Shown: piece by piece, positions 13,842-20,406 of the stretch | Layout: each line of letters begins with the position of its first letter | Position numbering within the stretch: the first letter of the stretch is position 1 | Assembly (NCBI GenBank): GCA_047618505.1 | Contig: JBLHLB010000036.1 | Coordinates: forward strand, 1-20,406 | Reading direction: 5' to 3' | DNA from: JBLHLB01 sp047618505 | GTDB lineage: Bacteria; Planctomycetota; UBA1135; GCA-002686595 | DNA length: 20,406 bases | Notes under the pieces: model-generated | The model's database searches: none | What the model saw: only the letters and a program-made list of their open reading frames with translations | Told to the model about the DNA's origin: nothing | Made by a program: the position numbers and the translations under genes

Positions 13842-15971
13842 TCAGCGCGGTTTATTGCGCCCGATCTCCGCCACACGACCGTCACCCGGGTGGCGCTGAC
13901 CAAGTTCACCGAGGAAGCGCGTCGCATCCTGCGGTCGTGCGGCCAAGTGCAAGGCCTGGAAAAGTTGGAGCGCGCCGCGCCAGTAGAGTGTCTGTTGCGC
14001 GGGATCCTCGGAGGTGACCAGTTGATCTTCTACGGACGCCTGGTAAGCCGAGGTCAGAGGTTCGACGGCGTCTTGAAACCTGTCCTGCAAGGCCAAGGAC
14101 ATGCCCAGGCCAAGATTCAGGTTGTAGTCCCCGGGCGAGCCCAGCAAGCCAGCGCGGAAGGCCTTCTCCGAGCCCGGCAGATCACCGGCTTCCCCAAGTC
14201 CACGTCCGAGCAAGTAGTGCCCTGCGGAAAAACTTGGGTGTTCATGCACAAGCGTACGCGCAACGACCACCGCATCGGCCACGCGTCCTGGCGATGACAT
14301 GAGGAATGAGGCGTAGGCCTGGAGCGCTTCGCGATCCTTCGTGCCCGTGGAAAATGCCGTTTCAAAAGCGCGCTCAGCCTCCACTGGCCGGCCGAGTGCG
14401 ATCAGTGATTGTGCCTTTCCAGTGCTTGCCTGGGTATAGGCGGGGCGCTCGCCGAGGGCCAGGTCGAACTGTTCCAGCGCGCCCCGATGGTCGCCGGCCG
14501 CGACGGCAGCGACGCCTAGTTGATAGAAAGTCGTGGCCTCGTCCTGCCTGTATTTTTCCGGTGTGGAAAGGGCCACGAAGCCCGTCAAGGCAAGGAAGAG
14601 CCCAGCTCCCCCGAGGGCTCCTAGCGAGCGTTGTCGACCCTGCTCGAATAACCACAGCGTCGCGTGCGCACCGAGCACGAGCAGCACTGGGAGGACCGGC
14701 AATCGAAACCTTCCGTTGATGAAGAAGGTGACCACCGTAAGGCTGTAGATCAGCAGGAAGGACCACAGGGGAAGAAGGCTTGCGCGCTTGCCCCCGCGGT
14801 TCAAGAGCACCAGCGCAAAGCCGAGTAAACCCAGGGGCGCAACAACGCCAAAGCCCAGGGGCAGGAACTTTGTGATGGGTCCAAAGTGCCGGGCGAAGCC
14901 TCGGACGGGTTGGTTGTTGCCCAACTCTTCAGCGCTCCAGAATAGGCGCAACTTTTGGAGCCAGTGCCTGCTGGCCGCCCCGGGCTCGCTGGAGATCCAA
15001 TCCCAGGCCTTGGCGGTGTAGTGGGCTGAAACCTCGGAGGACTTTAGATCGCGGCCTTCCGCCTCTTCAGCAAGGGCAACCGCGTCGTGAAAGCCTTCCC
15101 ACCAACCCTGACGTGTGCCTGGAACGATCGCAGTAGAGACATCACCAAGCGCCGCGTGCTCGGGGTTGTTGCCAATCCATAAGTTTACGCCGGCCTGGGT
15201 TGCCACCAGGGCGAAGTCGCCCTGGGCGGCGTTGTATGCACTAATGGGCAGGATTGGGGTCAGCGTGCCAAGGGTCAGGGCAGCGCCGGCGAAGAGCGCA
15301 GCGCGGCGATCCCCCCAGGCTCTCCAAATGAGCCAGAAGAAGAAGACTGGCATCAGGATCAAGACATTCGGTCGCGCAATGGCTGCCAGGCCCCAGGCTA
15401 GTCCCGCCAGGAATGCGCCGCCTGTTTTGACTCGACCATCCAGCCGTAGGGTTAGCCAGAGGGCCAAGAGATTCAGGGGAACCGCAAGTGCCGGGATCAG
15501 CAGCTCGCCGTCAAAGTAGATCAGCACCCAGTAGGTTGCCGCGCCCAGGGACGCCAAAAGGCCTGTGCGCCGATCAAAAGCGTCACGGCCGAGGAGAAAC
15601 ACCAGCACGGTCGTGCAGGAACCCAGCAGGCACTGCACGACGCGCGGGAGCAATAACCCGTCGCCAAAGAGTTTGAAGAGCCCCCCGAGAAACCAGGGAT
15701 AGAGGGGGGCGCGGAAGAAGGAACCCTCCTGGAAGTTCTCCCCGGCGGCGAAGGCCCGGGCCCAATCCACGTGGTACTTGGGGTCCATGATGGGCTCATA
15801 GAAGAAGGGGTTCGCCCGTGTTTGCAGAACGTAGATGAGCCGAAGCACGAAGGCCAGGAGCGCGATCCCGGCGACCCACCAAGTGGTGCGATCGACCCTT
15901 GCCCGGTTTCCCCCGGCTGCGGGGCCCGCTTCTTTGCCAGCGGGGGAAGTCGTCGTTTTGGAGGAGAACAT
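13842..15971 (-). CDS. GT39-type membrane glycosyltransferase with C-terminal TPR domain
   Basis: The 709-residue protein starts with a short cytoplasmic tail and a GT-C fold. Its first membrane segment (about 31-49) is followed by an external loop with the catalytic-type aspartate in IMDPKYHVDWA (D63). There are ten or so hydrophobic segments to about residue 465, with motifs ARPNVL (199-204), WIGNNPEH and FINGRFRLPVLPVL. From about residue 479 to the end come four or five TPR-like helix pairs (FYQLGVAAVAAGDHRGALEQF and similar), placing a protein-binding platform after the membrane domain. GT39/ArnT-like enzymes use polyprenyl-phosphate sugars at the outer face of the inner membrane. ATG 15971 is chosen over GTG 15980. 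It is divergent from the PqiA-like gene. Acceptor unknown. Confidence 0.9.
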   Translation of the reverse strand: MFSSKTTTSPAGKEAGPAAGGNRARVDRTTWWVAGIALLAFVLRLIYVLQTRANPFFYEPIMDPKYHVDWARAFAAGENFQEGSFFRAPLYPWFLGGLFKLFGDGLLLPRVVQCLLGSCTTVLVFLLGRDAFDRRTGLLASLGAATYWVLIYFDGELLIPALAVPLNLLALWLTLRLDGRVKTGGAFLAGLAWGLAAIARPNVLILMPVFFFWLIWRAWGDRRAALFAGAALTLGTLTPILPISAYNAAQGDFALVATQAGVNLWIGNNPEHAALGDVSTAIVPGTRQGWWEGFHDAVALAEEAEGRDLKSSEVSAHYTAKAWDWISSEPGAASRHWLQKLRLFWSAEELGNNQPVRGFARHFGPITKFLPLGFGVVAPLGLLGFALVLLNRGGKRASLLPLWSFLLIYSLTVVTFFINGRFRLPVLPVLLVLGAHATLWLFEQGRQRSLGALGGAGLFLALTGFVALSTPEKYRQDEATTFYQLGVAAVAAGDHRGALEQFDLALGERPAYTQASTGKAQSLIALGRPVEAERAFETAFSTGTKDREALQAYASFLMSSPGRVADAVVVARTLVHEHPSFSAGHYLLGRGLGEAGDLPGSEKAFRAGLLGSPGDYNLNLGLGMSLALQDRFQDAVEPLTSAYQASVEDQLVTSEDPAQQTLYWRGALQLFQALHLAARPQDATRFLGELGQRHPGDGRVAEIGRNKPR

Positions 15972-16085
15972 GCGGCGCACAGGTTAGGTTTCCAAGACCC
16001 CAGGAGACAGTTGAGGATGCTGGTTCTTCGGGTCCTGGCCATTGGAGCCCTGGTTAGAGGCGCTCCTGGGAGTTAGCTTGACCCC

Positions 16086-16757
16086 ATGCCAACGACAGCG
16101 TCAATTGCCGGGGAGCCGGATTCCACTGCCCCCCTGAAGGCCTGCCATTGCTGTGGATTGATCCAGCGTGTGCCGCAACTCCCTAGGGGGGCGCGGGCGC
16201 GTTGTGTGCGTTGCCGAACGGTTGTATTCGACCCCAAATCCCGCGCACGCCACGAATCCCGGGCCCTGGCTGCGGCCAGCGCGGCCCTGGTGCTCTATCC
16301 CCTGGCGATCACCCTTCCCATCTTGCGTATGGAGAAGCTCGGCTTGGCCTCCGAGTCGAGCATCTGGGAGGGCAGCCTCGGTCTTCTACGCCATGGCGAG
16401 TACTTCGTGGGCACGGTTGTCTTCCTGTGCTCCATCGTCTTGCCGTTGCTCAAGCTTCTTGCGATTGTGGCCCTGACCACGGGCAGCGGATTCCTTTCCA
16501 GGCGCAACAAGGCGACGACCTATCGCATGGTGGAACTGGCCGGCCGCTGGGGCATGCTCGACATCCTCCTGATCGCCCTGGTTGTCGCCTGGGTCAAGAT
16601 GGGGGAGCTGGTGGACGTCACTCCGGGCCCCGCCGCCCTGGCCTTTACCGCCTGCGTGCTCTTTAGTCTCCTGGCCAGCGCTTGGTTTGATCCCCACGCA
16701 ATTTGGGATCGCCGGAACTCCGTTCAAAAAACCTCCCCCGGGGGAATGAGTCAATGA
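16086..16757 (+). CDS. pqiA: PqiA-like inner membrane protein
   Basis: The 223-residue protein has an N-terminal rubredoxin-like zinc region with C20-x-x-C23 and C40-x-x-C43. About four membrane segments follow (about 59-80, 104-130, 150-172 and 178-195). ALVLYPLAITLPILRM, SIWEG and VFLCSIVLPLLKLL are typical PqiA/YebS signatures. E. coli PqiA carries two such modules; this protein has one. In E. coli, PqiA works with the MCE protein PqiB in a trans-envelope conduit for lipid transport. The next gene is PqiB-like and overlaps by ATGA, so the pair is translationally coupled. ATG 16086 has no clear Shine-Dalgarno. Function is by family. Confidence 0.88.
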   Translation: MPTTASIAGEPDSTAPLKACHCCGLIQRVPQLPRGARARCVRCRTVVFDPKSRARHESRALAAASAALVLYPLAITLPILRMEKLGLASESSIWEGSLGLLRHGEYFVGTVVFLCSIVLPLLKLLAIVALTTGSGFLSRRNKATTYRMVELAGRWGMLDILLIALVVAWVKMGELVDVTPGPAALAFTACVLFSLLASAWFDPHAIWDRRNSVQKTSPGGMSQ

Positions 16758-18163
16758 AGCAATCCACCCAAGACACGCCGCCTGTGGCGTTGGTCGAACA
16801 GTCGAGTCGCTCCCTGTGGGTCTTTGCCCTGCCGCTCTTTGCCCTTGGACTAGCCGCTTGGTTGATGCTGCAAGCCCGTGCGGACACCGGGCTTCTGATC
16901 ACCGTGCGCGCAAGCGACGGCCACGGAATCGGGGCCGGGGATAGCGTGCGTTACCGCGGGATTCAGGTCGGTCGCGTCGAGGATGCGCGCCTTTCCACTG
17001 GCCTTGACGAAGTGGTTTTTGACGTGCGTTTGGCTCCCTTTGCGACCGGGCTGGCGCGGGAGGGGACGGGTTTCTGGGTTGCAAGACCCCGCGTGGCCAT
17101 CGAGAGTATCGCCGGATTGGAGACGCTCTTCGGTGCGCGCTACATTTCCGTGGTTACAGGTCCCTCCGGCGGAGCGCCGCGCCGATCATTCCAGGCCCTG
17201 TTGGATCCGCCCCTGTCGGAGCGTTTTGAGGAGGACGGGTTGGAGCTTGTCCTGGAAGCGCCGCGGCGCTTCGGGTTGGCACCCGGTGCGCCCGTGCGGC
17301 ACCGCGGGATTGATGTCGGCAGCGTCGTTGCTGTGGGGCTGGCAGCGGACGGAGCACGCGTGGAAGTGCGGGTCTACGTTCGCCCGGATTACACCGGTTT
17401 GGTGCGCGCGAATACGAGCTTTTGGGAAACCGGAGGTGCGGAAGTCAGCGTCGGAATTACGAGCGGCTTCAATGTCAACGTGGACAGCCTACGGGGGCTC
17501 CTCATTGGGGGCGTGGCATTCGCAACTCCCGATGAAGCAGGTGTCGCCGTTGAAGATGGCCAGCGCTTCCCCCTTGGGGCTGATTCCGTCCAGGACGCCG
17601 ATGATTGGCAACCTGCCCTCGGAGTGGGGCGTGACCTGGGGGACTCCCAGGGTCTGGAGCAAGTCAGCGTCCCTTCCCTGCGCATGACCTGGATCGAGGG
17701 CCGCGTCTTCAAGAGCGACAAAGAGCTCAGCGGCTGGGGGGTCGTGGTGGATGGCTTCCTAATCGGGCCGACGGAACTGCTGGTGGCTCCCGAGAAAGCT
17801 CGGGAGGGGAGCGTCCTGTGGTTCTTTGACGGGCAGGAACGCGCCCTCTTTGGTGCTGCTGTCCGGGAGCAGGGCGGACTCAGCGCGTTGCAACTGCCGT
17901 CTGACTTGATGGACGACCTCGTCCATGTCCAGGCGCGTCAGGTTACCGAACCGGAGGCTTGCCTAGTGCTCGGCGCCAGCGACATGCCGCCCATTGCCCT
18001 GGACCCGAGTCGACTGCTGGTCAGCGATGGGGTTTGGCTTGTGGACAAGGGGCTTCAAATCGATCCCAATAGGAACGGCGCGCCAGTCCTGGCTCGCTCC
18101 GACGGCAAACTCCTGGGGATCCTTATCGTCGACAAGACCGTCGAGATCCGACCGATTCCATAG
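16754..18163 (+). CDS. pqiB: PqiB-like MCE protein with degenerate trypsin-like C-terminal domain
   Basis: The 469-residue protein has one membrane anchor (about 19-40) and two MCE domains. The first is at about 46-135 (GDSVRYRGIQVGRV), the second at about 163-255 (GAPVRHRGIDVGSV). MCE proteins form periplasmic rings that ferry lipids; E. coli PqiB has three MCE domains and a long coiled-coil tube. Here residues about 305-466 instead read like a chymotrypsin-fold domain. GWGVVVDGFLIGPTELLV aligns with the usual TAAH region, with E341 at the His position. IDPNRNGAPVLARSDGKLLGIL aligns with the GNSGGP region, with N441 at the Ser position. Catalytic residues therefore seem lost, suggesting a binding module. 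The domain call is my inference from motif spacing. The start overlaps the pqiA-like stop as ATGA. Confidence 0.82.
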   Translation: MKQSTQDTPPVALVEQSSRSLWVFALPLFALGLAAWLMLQARADTGLLITVRASDGHGIGAGDSVRYRGIQVGRVEDARLSTGLDEVVFDVRLAPFATGLAREGTGFWVARPRVAIESIAGLETLFGARYISVVTGPSGGAPRRSFQALLDPPLSERFEEDGLELVLEAPRRFGLAPGAPVRHRGIDVGSVVAVGLAADGARVEVRVYVRPDYTGLVRANTSFWETGGAEVSVGITSGFNVNVDSLRGLLIGGVAFATPDEAGVAVEDGQRFPLGADSVQDADDWQPALGVGRDLGDSQGLEQVSVPSLRMTWIEGRVFKSDKELSGWGVVVDGFLIGPTELLVAPEKAREGSVLWFFDGQERALFGAAVREQGGLSALQLPSDLMDDLVHVQARQVTEPEACLVLGASDMPPIALDPSRLLVSDGVWLVDKGLQIDPNRNGAPVLARSDGKLLGILIVDKTVEIRPIP

Positions 18164-18212
18164 ACAGCAGGCTCCATGGACAGCGGAGCGGGATCGAACT
18201 GCCCCGCGCAGC

Positions 18213-20204
18213 CTACTGCGCTTGGATGCAAAAGGCTTCCGAGGCCGACCAGACGTTTCCACAGCTGGCTGCGGAGCTGTATAGGAATTGAGCATAGACG
18301 AACTCACCGGTGTTCAGCGGAAGGGGGACGTCCACATAGGACAGTCCGCGATCATCTGAGACGATGGGGTAGGTCGTGCTCGTGGCGTCATTGGCCACGT
18401 ACACGGTGGCAGCGCCTTGGGCGTAGCCTCCGAGCACACTGTTAGATGACACGATTAAGTATCCCGTTCCCGCAGTTGGGGAATCGAAACACTCTAGCCG
18501 AATCGTGCTGCCGGCCGTGGCGGATGTGATGCGCGTTACGATTCCCATCGGGCCCTCGCAGGAAGGCGTGCCCGTACCAAAGATCTGGATTCCCGTGGGG
18601 AGCGGGAGATCATAGGCGCGGTGGAGATCGAAAACCTCGGCGCCATTTTGGATGTAGCTGCGAATCTCGGTCTCAGAGTCGCCTACAAAATCCTCGATCA
18701 TTCCCTGGGAATCGGCCAGGTCGAGAAACCACTCGAGGTACTCCGCGTAGAGCACGAAATACTCGTCGCTTTCGCAGTCAACGATGGGCTTGTTGTCGAC
18801 GATCGCCTGAACGAATCCCGTGTGTGATCCCATCGAAGTGGTGCGAGCCGTGATCCAGCAGCTCTCCACCAGGGGGAAGTCGACCATGATGGTGTCTGAA
18901 GTACCCGAGAGTGCTGTGAAGCCTTGGCTGTGCACGACTTCGCCGTCCACAAGGATCTCAATCGTGTCGGTCAGTGATACACCTGCCGCGGCAGTGAAGG
19001 TCGCCACAATGGGCACGGTTGTCACCAAGCTGGAGTCGAAGTAAACCGTGCTCCCGGCGGGGTTGCCATTGACCTCAAGCTCGAGCAGCTCAGAGGGACC
19101 CATTGCCATGGAGTAATTGCCCGAGCTGATCCCCGCCGTCCATTTGTTGAAGGTCAGGGGATCCGAACCAATTTGCACCCAGGTACGCGGGTTCTTGCCC
19201 GTCTGGGTCGTGAAGCAATTCGTGTCGGTTCCTGCTACGGCCTGCACGGGAACACCTGCCGACAGAAGGCGATACCACATTCCAGTCCAGGTGATTCCCC
19301 CAGGCGAAATCAGCTCCATATCCACGGTCTCGAGGAAGTCGAGGTTGTGGTGGGCGGCGTCCATAGGGGCATAGACTGGAGCCGCAGATCCCCACAGCGT
19401 GACAATGTCGGGGAAGTCCATTCCAGTGGGAGTCATGCAGCGATAATCGTTGGCGAGGTAGCCTCCGACCTTGGTCAGCCCACTCGGCCAGGCTTGATGC
19501 GCGTACCCGGCGATTGCTTGCGGCTGACTGCGGAGGAAAGTCAGGTTGGGCGAGGGGTAGTCAGCGCTGGGGTCAATGCTTCCATCGGTAATGCCAAGGG
19601 CGAGGAGGTGCCCACGAATGCTCGTTGCGAAGCCCGATCCCTCAACGCCGTATTGGAAGATGAAGTTTGCATCCCCAATCGTCGCGGGGTCTTCAAACCC
19701 AGAGATCAGAGGAAGGTACTCGTTGAAGAACTCGTCCTCGGTGTTCTGGGGCGGACGCCATACGGAGACGGCGGAAACGTTCAGATTCGTCCGTACACTC
19801 TCTGCGTAGATGTCGAGAGGTGTCCGGTCCAGGGGGATGGCCGGAGCGTAGCCGGGCTTAGGGGGACCGAAGAACGGGCAGAGCTGGATGTGTTCGTGGG
19901 AGTCCCCGCTGTACCAAAGCGGCGGTACGACCACGTTTAGATCACCAACGCCATGACCCGGAAGGGCAGTGGCTGTCGCTGCCGCCGGCGCGCGGGAGCG
20001 AGTCTGAGCGGCGAACCCCTGGGAATTCGTTCGCTGGCTGCCCCAGGCGGGTTGAGCCGTCAGCAGGGCGCCCAGGCTGAGGATGCCCATCAGGGCAGAT
20101 ACGAGCCGCCGGGACCCCTGTCTGTCGAGGGCCGCCTCTGGGGAGGAGGATTCCGCTTCGTAACGTGCACCAGGTGCCCCAGGCTTAGAATCAAGGTGGA
20201 TCAT
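18213..20204 (-). CDS. secreted CehA/McbA-like PHP-type metallohydrolase
   Basis: The 663-residue protein has a long polar N-terminus, a signal peptide (about 33-55, ending AQPAWGS) and a PHP/CehA-McbA-like domain. Family marks are YSGDSHEHIQLC (D101, H103, H105), GVEGSGFATSIRGHLLALGI, AGYAHQAWPSG (H236), AGTDTN (D327), and AGISSGNYSMAMGPSELLELEVNG, which fits the family's AGRTFVTNGP block. CehA and McbA are metal-dependent hydrolases of carbaryl-type esters, but most relatives are uncharacterised. Residues about 530-663 form a separate beta-rich C-terminal domain (FGTGTPSC, SIKLEC-like, VYVAND, AQFLY) like tails on other planctomycete secreted proteins. ATG 20204 is kept although M39 (20090) would give a shorter signal peptide. 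Confidence 0.85.
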   Translation of the reverse strand: MIHLDSKPGAPGARYEAESSSPEAALDRQGSRRLVSALMGILSLGALLTAQPAWGSQRTNSQGFAAQTRSRAPAAATATALPGHGVGDLNVVVPPLWYSGDSHEHIQLCPFFGPPKPGYAPAIPLDRTPLDIYAESVRTNLNVSAVSVWRPPQNTEDEFFNEYLPLISGFEDPATIGDANFIFQYGVEGSGFATSIRGHLLALGITDGSIDPSADYPSPNLTFLRSQPQAIAGYAHQAWPSGLTKVGGYLANDYRCMTPTGMDFPDIVTLWGSAAPVYAPMDAAHHNLDFLETVDMELISPGGITWTGMWYRLLSAGVPVQAVAGTDTNCFTTQTGKNPRTWVQIGSDPLTFNKWTAGISSGNYSMAMGPSELLELEVNGNPAGSTVYFDSSLVTTVPIVATFTAAAGVSLTDTIEILVDGEVVHSQGFTALSGTSDTIMVDFPLVESCWITARTTSMGSHTGFVQAIVDNKPIVDCESDEYFVLYAEYLEWFLDLADSQGMIEDFVGDSETEIRSYIQNGAEVFDLHRAYDLPLPTGIQIFGTGTPSCEGPMGIVTRITSATAGSTIRLECFDSPTAGTGYLIVSSNSVLGGYAQGAATVYVANDATSTTYPIVSDDRGLSYVDVPLPLNTGEFVYAQFLYSSAASCGNVWSASEAFCIQAQ

Positions 20205-20406
20205 ATGGTTTACACAGCTGAACCGGAGCAGCCCCCACTGAGGCTGCCTTCTTGTGCACTCTACCCCCTAACAATATACCCGGGGGATGTCTGTCGGTTC
20301 CTATGCATGAAAAGGGTGTGAAACGGCTAATTACCGGCGGAATTTTCCGGCTAGCGGGCTCGCTGGCATGAGGACAGGCCTCTGGGTTGTACTTGTGCAT
20401 GCGAGG
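20205..20406. other. upstream region of the CehA/McbA-like gene
   Basis: About 200 bp to the window edge with no convincing gene. It contains the AT-rich word CAATATACC at about 20271-20279 in otherwise GC-rich DNA, which could belong to a promoter for the minus-strand gene, and a small CCGGC/CCGG inverted repeat at about 20334-20352. No clear promoter pair was assigned. Confidence 0.4.

Noticed and set aside
13654..13899. 81-aa plus-strand frame preceded by AGGAG
   Set aside because: AGGAG touches the ATG directly, which is too close to act as a Shine-Dalgarno. The peptide is low-complexity and overlaps the end of the GT39-TPR gene.
13418..14017. 199-aa plus-strand open frame across the gene-free stretch
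   Set aside because: It is Pro/Arg/Ser-rich with no recognisable segment, and its second half is antisense to the GT39-TPR gene.
18164..18212. GCGGG...CCCCGC hairpin between convergent genes as a terminator
   Set aside because: The stem is only about five pairs with a long loop and no T-run, so it is not strong enough to call.
1..20406. CRISPR array, phage or secretion-system cluster
   Set aside because: No regularly spaced short repeats, no cas, phage structural, integrase or transposase genes were seen in either strand.

Overview
The window is a GC-rich bacterial chromosome fragment holding about 20 protein genes on both strands. I saw no rRNA, tRNA, CRISPR or transposase gene. Several large secreted proteins suggest Planctomycetota or a near relative. 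One carries PKD repeats with a family-specific C-terminal domain, one has FG-GAP repeats with an ASPIC/UnbV domain, one is a CehA/McbA-like hydrolase with a similar C-terminal tail, and one is a GT39-TPR fusion. The tails resemble, from memory, those of marine planctomycetes. This placement is inference and no marker gene is present.

Layout. Bases 2-1558 hold the end of a secreted PKD protein, followed by a palindromic element (copy 1). Bases 1826-3030 hold a small unknown gene and a convergent methyltransferase that share one CTAG as their stop codons. Bases 3101-3293 hold a diverged copy of the element (copy 3). It is followed by two tandem minus-strand genes for small paralogous membrane proteins with basic, Gly-rich tails, and then a divergent GH113-like glycosidase (4240-5418). 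Bases 5519-7128 hold a tiny Cys protein, an anchored NTF2-like protein and a DUF2270 membrane protein. Copy 2 of the element (7125-7290) is identical to copy 1. Bases 7331-10551 form a minus-strand operon: M18 aminopeptidase, a Cys4 mini-protein, an SDR oxidoreductase and a dimethylargininase-family enzyme, all overlapping or nearly so. Bases 10642-13269 hold a CPXCG mini-protein, a methyltransferase and the FG-GAP/ASPIC protein. A non-coding stretch of about 570 bp with a REP-like hairpin separates these from a GT39-TPR protein (13842-15971). Bases 16086-18163 hold a PqiA/PqiB-like pair for envelope lipid or stress functions. The window ends with the CehA/McbA-like protein on the minus strand (18213-20204).

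The most unusual signal is the palindromic element. All three copies start and end in CTAG. In all three, one end's CTAG contains the TAG stop codon of the adjacent gene, and it is the same end of the element each time. This fits a MITE whose target is CTAG and which duplicates TA, so that the stop codon is regenerated on insertion. The second notable item is the PqiB-like protein. It carries two MCE domains and then a C-terminal domain that reads like a trypsin-fold protease with its catalytic residues lost.
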